Both the position numbers and the translations under genes were made by a program. Below, piece by piece: positions 1 through 13,309 of a DNA stretch of 64,000 bases. The notes beneath the pieces were generated by a model. The model made no database searches, was not told where the DNA came from, and saw only the letters and a list, made by a program, of their open reading frames with translations. Each line of letters opens with the position of its first letter. Position 1 is the stretch's first letter. The DNA is from Diatrype stigma (taxonomy: Eukaryota; Ascomycota; Sordariomycetes; Xylariales; Diatrypaceae): positions 434,001 through 498,000 of the forward strand of contig JAKJXP020000011.1 in NCBI GenBank assembly GCA_022225965.2. Direction: 5' to 3'.

Positions 1-3000
1 TCATCCCGTTGCGCTGCGATGGTAGAGCTGCGTCCTCAGCCTGGCAAGAATGGGAGTTGCTCTGACTGCCCTTTTGATAATTAATTACCTTACCTATGTA
101 CGTATATACATACCACATACAACACCCATGGAGTCTAAGCTACTGGTTGAACCTCTTGCAAATCAAGCTTGATAAACTGGTTCGAGGTGAACCTTTCTGA
201 AGCTTCAAGTGATTAGTTAGTTGTCTGTTGTTATATCCCTTCCTACCAACGTAAACCTGACCATACGTCAGCTACTTGTAGTTAGCTATCGTCATCTGAC
301 CTCTGGGAGGCGATATACTACGTAGCATGCCGCCTCCTTTTCAGTATCCACCAACTACATTTTGATGCTAGGTGGTGCTCCGCTGCCTGCGAAACTCACG
401 AAGTACATACATGTATAGTACTGTATGTACAATTTTGTGAACAATACCACTTACCGTACCCCTTACGCTTCCCCTGAACTATCAGACTATTTGATGACAC
501 AGCTGATATATTCATTGATTCATCATACATGACACAGCACTGATTGGCTACACGGTACGCCTCATCTCGCAGCCGCTACCTCCGATCCACGCCTTGACAT
601 CTTCCGAAGCCACTAGGGCAGCTGGGGCAGCTTCCAGTACATAGGAATGTCATGAGTGGCATGAGAGGCATGAGTGGGAGGTCGCCATACTACCTGCGCC
701 ATACGACAGCGTCTCGAAGAATTACGAATGCAAGAGTCGAAGAACCTGAGAATAGGAGTCTAGAAGCAGTGACTCCTCTAGCGGTCTTCAACTCTAATTA
801 TTACCTCCCCACCAACACTCCCTGCTAGGGACAACTTCCTCTATTACTGGTTCTCTCCTGGAACCTATTGTAGTTTGCCTCTCGACGAAACTTCTGCCTC
901 TTCTGGATCATTGGTTGTAAGATTGAGCTTGGCAAGCTGTAAGAGCTAGAACTGCTAAAATTCATACGAGCCTCTTTGCTAGTTTCAAGAATAGGTATAT
1001 CTTTGAGACTATAGGTAGTTGTTCGCTCTGTTCTGTTCGCTAGTTGCTCCTTTCCCTCATATTGTCTCTGCTCTCGTGATCCCGATCTGTATTCCGATTC
1101 CGGCTCTCACTGCTCCCTCTGTCGTATTCCACTTCGAGGCTCCTTGAGTAAGTTACTGAGCTGCCTGAGGTAACTATCACTGCTGCATGTTTGCAACCCG
1201 GGCAAACCTGCATATCTAGGCTGGTAAGTAACATACCTACTATAGTTTATAGTAGCTGGAGCTGCTGGAGGTATTCAGTTGTACGCTTGCGCCCTTGTGG
1301 CTGATATATGGAGCGTCCTATTACCTACATACATGCAAGGGCACCGCCACTAACTTGCCTGAGGGTTAGACTCTAGGGAGTTAGAGTTGCGTCTGTCTGC
1401 GACCCAGGCTTCAGGGCTGCCCCCCCACTTGGCAAACCAAGCCGGCCAGTGGATTCGTTGGAGGGGCTTTAATCAGAGAGGGAGTCCGTCCTAATAATAA
1501 AAAGAAGAAAAAAAGAAAAGCGGCTCGAAAAATATTAGCGTCGTTTGTCCAGTCGCTCGTCGTCGGGGGACGGGGGAGACAGACGGGGGCGCTTTCAGTG
1601 GACGCTTTCACGCTTTCACGCTTTCGCGCTTCCACGCTTCCACGCTTCCACGCTTTCGCCCATTCACGTCAACCTGGTTTTAACCTTTTACGCCGCCTTT
1701 TCTCCTCTAGGCTCTCCCTTGCCCTCCCTCTCCTCTGCTCCCGCTCCCGCTCCTGCTCAGCTCAGCTCTGCTCTGCCCAGCGCTGCTCTGGATCCCCATC
1801 CCATCCTCGGCTCCTCCACTATTGCATCGTCGCTTTGAATTTTCCCACTTTCCATCTCCCACTCACTTCCCACCTTATCCTATCCCTATCACCCACCCCA
1901 TCGCCCTATTTCCCTCCCTAGCCTCTCCCACAATTTCTTTCCTTCTATTCGACCAAACCTGATGGTGCGCGATCAGCGACTGATCTTCATGCGAAAAGGG
2001 AGATAGAAAGAGGGCAGCCCGTCCAAGACTATATATCTTGGTCTAGCGACCTGACTTACATACACACATACCATACACACACATACATACAGAAGTGCAC
2101 GCTCTCACCCTACGGTGCTCCCTATACCCGCCCTGTATTTCCACCTATCGCATATACCCAGGCTGCTAGGTATATGCCGTATGCCGTGTGCTGGATGCTG
2201 CTGGACTGGACTTTATTAGCTTAACGACTTACTGTATCCGGTTGGGACGCTGGACTTGAGAAATTCTGGGTCCTGTGGCTTGTGTGTCTGGCGTGTGTGG
2301 CCCGTGGACGCTTCTTTTTTTTCTTCCCCCTTTCCCTTCTCGTGGTCTTCTGGTCTTGTGGTCCGTGAACGACTGTGCTACCCAGGCTACCTGATTTTAC
2401 GGCTTCCCGCATCTCGCTCGCCCAACCATATCTCCAGATTCCTACCTGATTCCCATACCTTCAGTCTCTCCATCCAATCCAAGCCGGTGCTATCCTTCAG
2501 GTCCGCCAACCAACCAGCCAGCCAGTCCCTCAGCAGCAGCAGTCAGTCCCTCACTCAGTCGCTCAGTGTCAGTGTAGCAGGCGATCGGTCAGCGAACTCA
2601 GCCATTCCCCGTCGACCCTTTACTCCCTACCGCCTACCGCCTACCGCCTACTACCAGACCTAGGTATACCTCCCTACCAGTCAGCCTGCCTATCTCTTTT
2701 GGGCAGACTTCTTGTCTCCTTGTATCCCCATACTCCCTTTGGGTTCTGGTTCCCTTTAGGTTAGGTAGAGCTGTCGACTCGCTGTGTGCTTGGGCTCAGG
2801 CTTCGTCTTGCTTGGGTTACCGCTCCCGCTGCACAACACCGAACCGAACCTCTATCCCAAACGAATTTCGTCCCGCGCGCCCGCATCGACGACGTACTGT
2901 ATATCTCTGTTGTCGCTTGCGTCCGTGTTGCTTGCTGCAGTAGCCGAAGGAGAATCGTCTTGTCCTGCAAGGCGGTGCAAACGGTCCCTATATACGTATA

Positions 3001-3184
3001 CGTGCAAACATACAAACATACAACACTATCGCCTTGGTTCGGTCTTTCTTCCGTCTGAGCCACTCACGTCGCCTTCCCCCGACTCTCCTGCATTGTCCTT
3101 TCTCCGCCGCACTGCGGGAGCTGCAGCTTGCTGGTCCACCCCCCACCGCAGCTGCATCGGCCCTCGAACGCCATTCACGTAGCC
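1..3184. other. Upstream region and long CT-rich leader, no gene seen
   Basis: I see no convincing gene here. The first 1.4 kb is AT-leaning spacer. From about 1.55 kb to the start codon at 3185 the plus strand is strongly pyrimidine-rich with many CTCCC, TTCC and CCTACC words, as in promoters and long 5' leaders of constitutively used Sordariomycete genes. Local features are a 9-bp-unit repeat at 1600-1658 and a CA/TACA-rich stretch at 2053-2091. Short open frames between 1545 and 3327 have low-complexity compositions and no domain. Some may be upstream ORFs of the RNA-binding gene that follows, but I cannot place the transcription start. Confidence 0.5.
1600..1658. repeat. 9-bp tandem repeat (CACGCTTTC/CACGCTTCC)
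   Basis: About six to seven imperfect copies of a 9-bp unit (CACGCTTTC, CGCGCTTCC, CACGCTTCC) run head to tail in the CT-rich leader. It is a short minisatellite, likely polymorphic between strains. No function can be read from it. Confidence 0.7.
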
Positions 3185-5172
3185 ATGAATCAACAACCAC
3201 AACACGACATGTATTACGATTTTCCTGCCTCAGCCAACAGGTCGCCAAGCTCAGCAAGACAGGGCTATGCTACTGTAGGTATGAACTCAACGATAGGAGG
3301 CAACCGACAGGGCCGCGGCCCCTTTGACCCTTTCAGCCAGTATCCCTCGGATGACCGGCTTGGTGGTTCTTCGGGGCTCGACCCTCTGTCTCGATTCGAT
3401 CGCATGGGCGCCCCGAGCACGATCCAGTCAACTTATATGCTGGACAACAATCAGACATGGGGTTATAACGGTGGCGTTGCTACTATGAACGGTCCGATGA
3501 ATGGTAACGGAAGACTGGGAGCTAGAGGCGTAAACCGACGCGCTGCACTGCCTACGGTTAGTACTATTCCACGGCCCCGATGAAGTTTGGTAGTGATGGA
3601 ACAGTGCTAATATCCATTCTCGCTGTAGAACTGGACTGACCAAGGGAACATGGGAATGTCTTCCCTGCCGATCTTCGATCCGAGTATGGGTATGAACGGC
3701 GACCATGACTTGTTGGCCGGCCACGCGGCAGACTCGCGCGGGATGATGACAACTCCTGGCTCTGCCGATTCCGAACAGCTTATCCCTACAGCTATTGTCA
3801 TCAAGAATATCCAGTTCCAGTGCAGGAAGGAGGTTCTGCAGGGTCTCATGGCGACTATGAACCTACCGCAGCCCTATGCTTTCAACTATCATTTTGACAA
3901 AGGCGTGTTTCGCGGCCTTGCTTTCGCCAACTTCTCAACTCCCGAGGATACTGCCATCGTGATACAGAAGATGAACGGGCTAGAGGTTATGGGGCGCAAA
4001 CTCCGAGTCGAGTATAAGAAAATGCTACCCCAAGATGAGCGAGACCGGATCGACCGGGAGAAGCGTGAAAAGCGCGGTCAGCTCGAGGAACAGCACCGGG
4101 CTCCCCTTCCAGCGCACCAGCAGAATGCACTGCAGGCTCTCGGCATTTCCGTTAACAAGCAACCGAATAACTCACCTTTACGTGAGTAGTAGATATCCTC
4201 ACATCGATGGGATGGGCCTTTGCTAACTTTCCAGTAGGAGATGTTGACCTGAATGACCCTGCCACTCTCGAGTTTTATACCCAGCTCACGCTTTTCAAGA
4301 ACGACCATAGCCGAGAAGTTCACATCTTCTCTCCTGACATCGCCCCCGAGCAGCGTAGACAAATACATATTCTGGCGCATAATATGGGCTTGGAACACCG
4401 ATCCGTCGGCGAAGCTGACCGAAGGCAGATTCAGATCATGAAGCGAGCGCAGAACTCGCCCCCAGTTCATGCGCAGGCTCAGCTTCCTAGCGTCTCTTGG
4501 GAGGACCACAGACGTGGGCTGAGTCGCGCGGCTACATTTGACTTCACTGAATCCCGGATCGGCTCGAGCGCTTATCATGCCATGGGCCGACAGGGTCCCA
4601 CTCTGGAGCTCCCTGGTAGCCCCGAAAACGGCATTCCGAACAATCTGCGCGCCGCGAAGAGCTTCGCAGACTTGCGAACTCACAGCCCAAGCCCGGCCCC
4701 GTCAGGCTCGAGTTACGCTGGCCTAGGCAACGGTCTCGGCGCACGGTATCAGGACTTCTCACAGAGCTCTTTGACAACGCCGCCCAACTTGACGCCTACG
4801 TCAGCCCAGAACGCGACCTCTAGCACTGAGGCACTGCTAGCTGGTAGTATGAGCTCTATGAGCCTTGGATACGATCCTAACAGCTCCCATCTCCGTTCCC
4901 GCGAGAACCCTGGCGCCATCGGAAGTCAACGACCCAGCGCAACTAGCAGCGCGAACCGCAACGCCCCTGAGAGGCAGCCACGCGGCCCTGAGTGGGGCGA
5001 GGTGAACCAAGGATTCAGTGGCCGCAGCCGAGGCCACATGCAACGAGGTAGTGGTAGGTTCCCCTTGTGATATACTTCGAAATCCCCAAGTCCCCAAACT
5101 CAGACTAACCCACGCCTTCGCATAGACTCTTCTGATGCTGGCCGCAGCTCGGGTACTTCCCGGTACCACTGA
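3185..5172 (+). CDS. Cip2/Pin4-like RNA-binding protein (RRM + R3H)
   Basis: Exons 3185-3556, 3629-4181, 4235-5053 and 5126-5172 give 596 aa. Residues about 177-255 form one RRM (AIVIKNI as RNP2-like strand, RGLAFANF as RNP1-like strand), followed by a basic linker rich in E, K and R. An R3H-type region at about 315-380 follows (PEQRRQIHILAHNMGLEH). The N-terminus and the C-terminal half are low-complexity and rich in N, S, G and P. This order matches fungal Pin4 of budding yeast and Cip2 of fission yeast, cytoplasmic mRNA-binding regulators linked to stress and cell-cycle control; that role is family knowledge. Introns carry GCTAAT, GCTAAC and ACTAAC branch sites. The second acceptor is a tandem CAGTAG, so two isoforms differing by one residue are possible. 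A GT at 5048 could replace the donor at 5054. The ATG at 3185 is the first one in frame with the conserved part after the pyrimidine-rich leader. Confidence 0.85.
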
Positions 5173-7946
5173 TGTTCCAACGGACGCCCAGCCCACGTGA
5201 ACGAACCCTCCATCTCCGTGCCATAATATCCCCGCAATGAGAAATGATTCACGACATAGACTCATCTACCTGTCCCGCGTTGGCATAGTATGTCACTGTA
5301 CCACGTCGAGGTTCCTAACGATGATTTAATCATTCGTACGACATGCGACATGCTCCCATGGCGGCGAAGAGATTCTTCATATGATCTTGTAATATCCTTT
5401 TATCAGTTCTGAAATGTGTTTTTGGAATTTTATCTTTCTGCTTTTCCTTTCTGCCTCCGGCCCTGGTTAGGGTATCGGGGAAACGTCCTATAGTGTGGTT
5501 TGGAGTTTTTCTTTCGACGAAGATGAGTCGAATCAAGTCCCGTACCAGGGGACGTAACATCTCAGCGCTCTCAAATGCTACAATACCCTCATGATGATGA
5601 CCAACGCTACCGGTTCCAAATAAAACTACCTTCTGGATACATTTTACAGCACCTCATGGGCGACCATTCACGGCATCACGAATCGAAAAAAAGAAATCTA
5701 TACCCTCCGGGGGATGGCCTTGGACCTCTGCCGCTTGCTTTGCCTGCTTGGCGGCCCCAGGTCTGAGCCACCCCATCACGATGGTTACGCTGTTATGACG
5801 CATATGCACATCACACTAGATGGCAACGCGACATTAGCTGGTTGGGCGGTAACAGCAAACGGGCAATATATCACTCTGTTAATGAACTGTTCTTTCTCCT
5901 CTTCTGCGGGTCAGATCAGCACTTTTTGAGTAATATGCCTCCTCGGACCGGCCCGGCTAATGTGCGGTTGGATACGAAGAACGACACGATTGAAGATGAA
6001 GACGAAGATATACTGCGATGCTTGAACTGTTTTGGTATTTTTTGCGCGCTGAGAGGAAAAAAAAAGTTAGACTCCCTTTGGGATGGATGGAAGGGGGCAC
6101 AACGGATGGCGTGCGAAAAATATGGGGGAGGAATACGAGATTGGTTGAAATATTGTTAACCTGACGAGGGTTTTCAGCATCGGGGAAATGTACTGCTGCC
6201 ATGCCAATCTATTTCCACTCACTCATCGCCTGATACTTGCGAACTCCCCACTCTCATCGACCTCTGCTTCAGGGGACTCACTGACAGCATCGACTCTTCC
6301 ATGCGTCCACTCGATGTCTCGTCTCTTCGCTTTCCTCTACATTGGTGGATTGCATTTCTGACGGGCGACGGCGGGCAGGCGGCGACGGCGGCGTTGGCTT
6401 TATACTCCCTTTTTGGGAGCGTCTTGCTTGGTTCCATGCTCTTGGTCGTTTTTTGTTTCTGGCATTTGTGATTTTTAACTAATCCGTATATCGTGGACTT
6501 TACTTACCTAATGTCCGAGATGGAGAGGGGAGCGGTAGAACAGAACGGAACGGAACAGAACAGGAGATAACGCTCGCTGAGGCACTGCGTCGAACTGCTT
6601 GGCATCTGTACGCAATAGTAAAAAAAAAAAGCAACTTAATCATTTGAAACCAAACTATTCCGTCCCATCCTCGTCCAGCCAGGGGGTGACCCCGTGATCC
6701 TGCTTGTCTATTGCGAACATCCTTCCTATTGGTGCCTATCGTAACGTGAACTTGCTATTGTGACCTGCGACTTGCCAATTGAATTGCCTGGCTGACAACA
6801 AATAGGGCCCCGGGATTCTAGTTGACCTCAGGCTAATTGGTCAGCTACCTAGCTAAGGTATCTGATTGACAAATCTACTACTACACACCTATTCATTATG
6901 TCTTTCCACAGCTGGTCTTGCCTCGTCGCGGTACCGGGTGGCCCGGCGGTGTGTTAACACATGCTTAGCTAAGTTGTCTAGAACTTGGTTTTGCAGTTCG
7001 TGTAGTTGACCGACTGACCCCTTTTGTTAGGATGGTTTACGAAGTATATGTGCAACCAAAAGAACCCTCAAGTTACATTGCGTTCGGGTCAACAGTACAT
7101 ACGCGATTGTGTTTGACCATCTGCATAGGGAGCACGACTTCAAATACGTTACATCGCATAATCACAAGGCTTCGTAATCTCGAGAGCTCCCTTAATATTG
7201 CCGTCGCTGTCTATTGTTTCCTCCACATAACAGCATCAAATATTCTCTCTCATTCTACCCCCTTTCATGAGCCTCCACCAAACCCCATGAAGCTTATTCG
7301 ACATCCATGCCTGGATGGCTAAATTCTTTAACTAGGATGCGACGGACGAGTGAACAAACAGCCTACGACCCCATCGACGATCGTATCTCTTTGGCAAGAA
7401 CAGCTATATGATCCGGCAGTGGTCCATCATACAACACGGATCTCGAGTCCTGCATCTTCAAAAGGGTTTATTAAGAGGCACTGATATATCAGCGCAGTGG
7501 GCTCAACGAGCGTTAATGAGCTCCTGCCTTGGGTACCTTGCCCCAAGACCCCTTCGACGCAAGGTGGTAATGGCAATAGGCTAGCTTGCTGGAATACCTG
7601 CTAGATTGTGGCGTAGTGACGACCTAACTTCTCGATGGAATTTAGGTAGTTAGTGATAGAGCTATTTATCTCCCAGATAGGAAATCATGTCATGCACGGA
7701 GAAGTCTTGGCCCTTCAGCCTCAGGGTAGTACCTATGGTCATCTGATCATTCCAGCTAAGAAGACTTTCTCAAAAAAGTACGTGCCATGTTCATGTTCAG
7801 GTAAGTTGGTTATTTGAGCAGTCGGTTCCAAGGCAAACACAAACCTAGATACAATCAGCCCCTTTTTTATTGCCCTAGCTTCACCTTGCGATATATACTA
7901 GGGAATCTGCGTGTAGGATGACTAAGTGACCTAGAAAGTGAACGAA
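5173..7946. other. 3' region and intergenic spacer
   Basis: This 2.8-kb spacer separates the RNA-binding gene from the HET gene. The first kilobase probably includes the 3' UTR. A 75-codon open frame starting with ATG at 5935 and ending at 6159 contains an acidic DEDED stretch but has no recognisable family, no splice signals and an A-run, so I do not call it a gene. An ATG frame at 7032-7322 also has no domain. Nothing else is supported. Confidence 0.5.
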
Positions 7947-10282
7947 ATGTCGCCACAGCCGTCCCCAACCGAAACCTCCCCTCCACGAGATGAACTCTCC
8001 ACAGACGATAATGAGCTCGTGGGAGTGGAGCAGATTTCCAAGACGCTCTTCCGACTTACATTGACGCGTGCAAACCGCGCCGACATACTTTCGTACGGGG
8101 CCTCGAAGCTAGACGACAATCAGGAGGAAGCGGAGCTACTTCTGGAAAACTTGCAGCGATGGGCCCCGGGCGAGTTTGCGGGGTCATTTGCGCGCCGCAG
8201 TGCCGCTGCCGTTGTCGAAGACACGACGCTGCGTGTCATCTGCTCCAGTGAGGGAGGCCCGTTCGACCCCGGCTTCCGCATCCGCGAGTACCTGGCCGTG
8301 AGCTACTGCTGGCATAGCGAGAAGTGGCTCCCCCTGTCGTCGCCCGATGACGACGGGCCCGATGACGACGGGCCCGGTGCCGAGGAGGTCGGGAGACGCA
8401 AGGATCAGGTGGCCTCTCCGTGGCCCATATTCGGGCATTTCGCCGAAGCTCTCCTGAAGGAGCGTGCACATCCACGGGAGGGTATCTGGATGGACCAGCT
8501 GTGCATCAACCAGGACGACGATGCCGAGAAGCAGCGGGCGATCGCTGCCATGGACGTTATTTACAAGTCGTGCCGGAAGATGGTGGTGCTCCTCGAGGAC
8601 GTCGAGTTGAGTGAGGATGAGGTCAGGATTGCTGCCAAGTACGAACTGTCTCCGGAAAATTTCGACGTCAAGACAGGTCGAGATTCCGTGGACACAGCGG
8701 ACTTTCCGGCGCTCTTCTCCTTCTACGATACAGTCGAACGGGCAAGGTGGTGGCAGAGGGCATGGTATTGACCCTTTCCTCTTTCTCGTCTGAGTAGAAC
8801 CCTGCGTCTGACCGATTTGAACCGATGAAAAATAGGTGCTTCCACGAATTCGTAGTGATCGAGCCGTGGACTGACAAACGGCACTCCCCCCTTGATAAGA
8901 CTGTAGTCATCATGGGAAGTCCTAATGGAGGGACCGTCTCCATACCGTTCATCACAGTCCAACGTATCCTGGTTATAGCAATACAAAACCGGCCTTATAC
9001 CCGGTCCGACCTATCAGTACTCAAGTCGCATCTGTCGGGACTAAGCAACGACCTATCTCCCTACCGAGATGAGTCGAGGAGAACGGCTGGAACCATGCGA
9101 ACCAGCATTGCGGGCCAGTATAACGCCGTCGCGTCGAAGGGCTGCAGCATAGCGACCGACCGGCTCGCGGTGATCATAAATATGAGCGGCCTCAGTATCA
9201 CCTACACAGGGCGTGCCCTCGACGAGGAAGAGGTGTACGTGTTTGCCGTGGCTCTCGCCCTAGCTGCCGGGGAAACATCACCACTGTCAAGCATAGGCTC
9301 GAAGGACGTGATGTTACATGGCCGTCCATCATGGATTTCTTGGACAGGGGCACCTGAGGACCTAGCGGTCCCACGGGACATGGCACTCCCGCGGTTCACA
9401 CTCAACACCCTGCCCGGAATCCACCGCATATCCAGCTACGAATTCGAGCTCGACATGATCTTCTTCAACTCGCTCCCCCACCAGCCGACCGAGGACGACA
9501 TCCGCGCAACGTACGACATCTTCCCGGATCTGATCCGTGGCACGCTGCCAGCCCAGAAGGTGGGTCAGCCAGGACCGCAATTTTTCGGCGACGAGCAGCT
9601 CGACCCTTACCGCCGGGCTCTCCTGGCCTTGGCAATGGGTCTGCAACCCTCCTGTATGGGCCGCCTCTGGACAGCTATCTATCGGGACATTGTCAAGGTG
9701 AAACTCGACACGGTCATGTTCAACACCCTGGAACCTAACCAGGGCCTCCTCCCGCAGGCGCGGGCTTTCCTGTCGCACATCTCCGCCCTAGCACAGCCCC
9801 CTGTGGATAACGGAGAAGTCGACGAAGGACACGCGGAGCAAAATTTCGACCTCGAGGCTGCGACGTTCTTCCTCACGTGTCTCACGGACAACAGGACGCT
9901 CAACTACCTGGGCTTCCTGCCGTCCCGGTTGCAATGCGCCGCGGCTGGCGCCCAGGCGCTCGTTTCGAACGTGAGGTTCAACTCGCACTTCTCGTCTCGC
10001 GACCTGAGGGAGCTACGAGGAGCGATCCCAACGGCGCTGGTCGGGCCCGACTGTCTCCCGTACAGGATGTGGATCCTGAAACCCGTGCAGACGGATAGCA
10101 GTAGTGACGGAGGTGGGATTGGTGACGGCGGGAGTAGCGACGATGCCGCTGGCGAACCGCGGCACTGGCGTGTCGTTGGTAAGGCGATGCTGCTGGGCGA
10201 ACCTGATCTTTACGCAGAGCTTGAGTCGCATAGTGGCGGTGGCGTGCTGACCATGAAGAGGAACCAGGTGATTGTGGGCTAG
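7947..10282 (+). CDS. HET-domain (heterokaryon incompatibility) protein
   Basis: Exons 7947-8764 and 8836-10282 give 754 aa. The frame extends upstream to a GTG but the first ATG is at 7947. The HET domain covers about residues 105-350: YLAVSYCWHSE, then WMDQLCINQDDDAEKQ, then a block ending DVIYKSCRKMVVLLEDVEL. The intron falls exactly inside the diagnostic RAWCFHEF block, splitting the Trp codon TG/G, which validates both splice sites. HET proteins trigger cell death after fusion of incompatible strains; which allelic or non-self partner this one senses cannot be read here. The C-terminal 400 residues are unassigned; no NACHT, WD or ankyrin repeats are visible. A DDDGP duplication (GATGACGACGGGCC repeated) sits in the HET domain near 8345-8372. 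Confidence 0.88.
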
Positions 10283-12354
10283 ATGGAACACATAGTTAGC
10301 TTGGAGGAGCGCAACTTATGATATACGAATCAGATGAAGACAGCTCACAATGAATGGCGTCGAGCTGAATATTCAGCGAGCTGGAGACTCGGCTTCTTGA
10401 CCTCGTTATGTAGATTTACGATACCTTATATCACCATGTAGTTGCGCCCGCCCGCCCAACCCTCCGTAGAAGAACACACGGGCACTCACCAATGTTTTCA
10501 AGTTAACCGTTTAAGTATTCTATACTGCGCATGTGTTTCATGTATGTGAATATTTGGTGATGCGTATATAGGAAACTTCAGAGGTCGGGCTGCGTAAGCC
10601 GCTTACTATCCAGAAGGTCTCGCACACAGGCTCAAAGCATGTATTACCTTAAGGCATCATGTGTTTTCTGGACCCCTTCTCTATTGCCCCCCTTGGCTTT
10701 AGGGTCGCCTCTCTACACATAAGTGAGAAGGCGCTGCATTCGGAGTCCTAGCTGACTTATAGAACACACAGAAGACCAAGACTAGATCCACACCTTCAGA
10801 TCGGATCGCAAGAGAAAGATCGCACCTGGTAGACCTGATCCCCGTGAGGCCTGGAACACAAACCCAAGGCTCCTGCCAGAAACTGCAAGGTTCGGCGTGG
10901 TAAGCATATGCTAATCTCCGGATCAACACACCTTGTCCCGATATAGCACCATGCTGTCGGCTTCATTCGATGTTGGTAGAGGAGCACAAGTACGTATATG
11001 CGTAACTAGGAGTGTCTTATAGCGGTATGTAGATGGCTTTGGGTTATAAGTAGGAATGTTGTGTACATGTCAAATCCAAGATGTCAGTGAGAAGACCTTG
11101 GGGAAGGGCTACTAGTGCTTACATTGAATCCACCACCATAAAGTGCGTATCCATCTCTACAAGGGTCCTCATCCGTAAGGTGAAGAAGCAGACAAGGTGA
11201 GTCGAAAATGAAACATCCCCGGAGTTTAAACAGTGAAATTACCGATACTCGCTAACCAACCCCATCTTCCATCCTTCTACTCTCAAAACGGTCGAGTTCG
11301 TTGGGAGTGTCTGTCTATGTAGCTGCCTTGTTTCCGTTCTTAAATTAGCAACCGAGCAAGACTGCGCGCGGCTACTATTACTACGATGAATTCCGTACTA
11401 CGTGGAAACGGAAACAGATTGCGTCTGTATCTCACCAGGTTGGGCTGTCGAAACACAATCGGTTGTTCTCAAACAACTCTAATGTTGAACACTGATCAGC
11501 ATTTTCTGGAGACGTTTTTAAGTAAACCTTTATGAAATCCCACCTTTGCGCCGATCTGAAGATCCGGAGGCTGCCGGCGCCACCAGCGATCTGGATCAGC
11601 ACGAAGCCAAGAATGATGCCTTGCAGCTCTTCTGACTGCAGCAGCGCACGCGGGTCCGATCGTTCGTCGCGAGTTGCACTTAACGGCCGACCATCAACCA
11701 TTGGTCATGGATCCTAAATAGGTAGTTAAGTTATGTTCTGCTTATGGAAGCTCAACTCCCACGTGGCGTAGCTTTCGATTCTTTCTGTCAAACACGGCAA
11801 GGCAGCGCTGTGATTTCAGCTCGAGCTGAGCCACCTCTGGGGCATGCTTTGCTCTCAGCATAGTGCCTCCTGTGCCTCATGCCGGGGACGTAGGCCCGGG
11901 GGGTTCAATCGTTCACGCTCACACTGACCAACCAGTTATACTGGGGGCGTCTAGAACATATTGTCGTTCTTAACGGCCTTCCCTTTGCGCACGACAAGCA
12001 CCCGGTGCGTTGAGGAACGGACAGAGTTCGACCCGAACACCCCAGAGCCCTGCTTACTACGGTATCATATGCGCGAACGACCTTCTGAACTGAGCTGGAT
12101 GCGGAAACTCGAAATGCCCTCGATTCGCTTATAGCAAAGGCTGTCACAGCACGACGCAAGTGAAAATGTATAAGATGATGGGTTCCGTCGTGACAGCTCA
12201 TGGCTTTTCCGTATAGCTAAGCTTCAGGTCGACCAAGCAGTAGATTTTATTCACCCCAGTCTCTCCTTTTTTACAGATATAACGTCATTCCTTTGAATAT
12301 CATTTTGATTCTACACTCCTTCAGTATACCCCCGCCCTCCAAATAGCCCCCAAG
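10283..12354. other. Intergenic spacer with doubtful ORFs
   Basis: About 2 kb without a supported gene. On the minus strand an ATG frame from 11701 to 11432 (89 codons) carries a hydrophobic stretch (GIILGFVLIQIAGGAG) and could be a relic of a membrane-protein gene, but I see no continuing exon. A minus frame at 12201-11905 has no recognisable features. The base composition is mid-range with no repeats of note. Confidence 0.4.
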
Positions 12355-13309
12355 ATGATGACCCGACCACTCTCCTTCGCCCTAGCGGCAGCAGCGCTCA
12401 TCTCGGCGGCGGCGGCGACGCCGGTGCCGACGCCGGTGCAGCCGCAAGACCTGCTCGCGGCCCCGAAGATGACCACGATCGTGGTGCAGGAGGCGCTGAT
12501 CTCCGCGCAGGTGGACGACGTGCCCTACGTGACCTGGGCGCCGGACGTCCTGCCCATGACCATCATCAACTCGCACACGGACGCGATCTCGACCTCGTAC
12601 GGGTACAACACGGGCCCGACGCCCGTGGGCGGCCAGCCGGGGCCGGGGACCCTGGCGCCCGGCGAGACCGTCTCGTTCGCCGTGCCCACCGGCTGGAGCG
12701 GCAGCATCGCCGTCGTGGACTCGGCCCACCCCAACGCCTGGATGGGCGGCGACACCCTGATCGAGGGCAGCTTTGTCGTCCCCTACGGATCGAACGGCAT
12801 CGCTGTCGGCGATATCGACATTAGCTATGTGTAAGACAATCAATCCTTCGGTGAAGCTCTGTCTGGGGTGCATAACCTGATGATGTTTTGTTTTAGCGAC
12901 GGGTTCACCCTCCCTTCCACCTGCTGGTGTGACGATGTGCAAACTGTCCTCACGGGATGCAACCTCGACTTGTTCGCACTCAGTTCATGCCCTCCGGTAA
13001 TTAAGCCACCTTCTTTTCTTCTCCTTCCCCCCCTCTGTGGATGAACCCCTTCCCGGGCCGTGAGAGGCGCAACTGACATGGAACGATCAGGAGAACGACC
13101 TGACGGCCGATTATGGCGTGTGCAGCAACCCCTTGAGGAGCGATTGGACCGCTGCCGACTCTACGGACTTCTTCCGGCCTTGCAAGGGGATGGCCTACAC
13201 ATTCCCCAGCGATAACGCGGGCAACTCCTTTGGCTCGTGCCAGAACGGCATCACTTGCTGTGTAGGAACGGCTTGTCCGCCCAACCTCGCACAGACCCAG
13301 TTCCCGTGA
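12355..13309 (+). CDS. Secreted thaumatin/osmotin-like protein
   Basis: Exons 12355-12830, 12897-12996 and 13091-13309 give 264 aa; the start could also be the adjacent in-frame ATG at 12358. A signal peptide is clear: two basic/polar residues, an Ala/Leu-rich core to about residue 21, then ATPVPTP. The mature part has a beta-rich N-terminal half with a GSFVVPYGSNGIAVGDIDISYVDGF block and a C-terminal half with about eleven cysteines including CWCDD, GCNLDLF, FFRPCKGMAYTFPSDNAG and TCCVG. The VDGF...C and F..C..AYTFP.D pattern is that of fungal thaumatin-like (GH152-type) secreted proteins. It is probably an extracellular cell-wall or antifungal-type protein; activity is inferred from family only. 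The first exon is very GC-rich. The downstream neighbour, a second secreted protein, is convergent. Confidence 0.7.

Noticed and set aside
5935..6159. 75-codon plus frame with an acidic stretch
   Set aside because: Lies in the probable 3' UTR of the RNA-binding gene, crosses an A-run and has no supporting signals.
12382..12942. 186-codon minus frame
   Set aside because: It is the antisense shadow of the GC-rich first exon of the thaumatin-like gene, with Arg/His/Gly bias and no domain.
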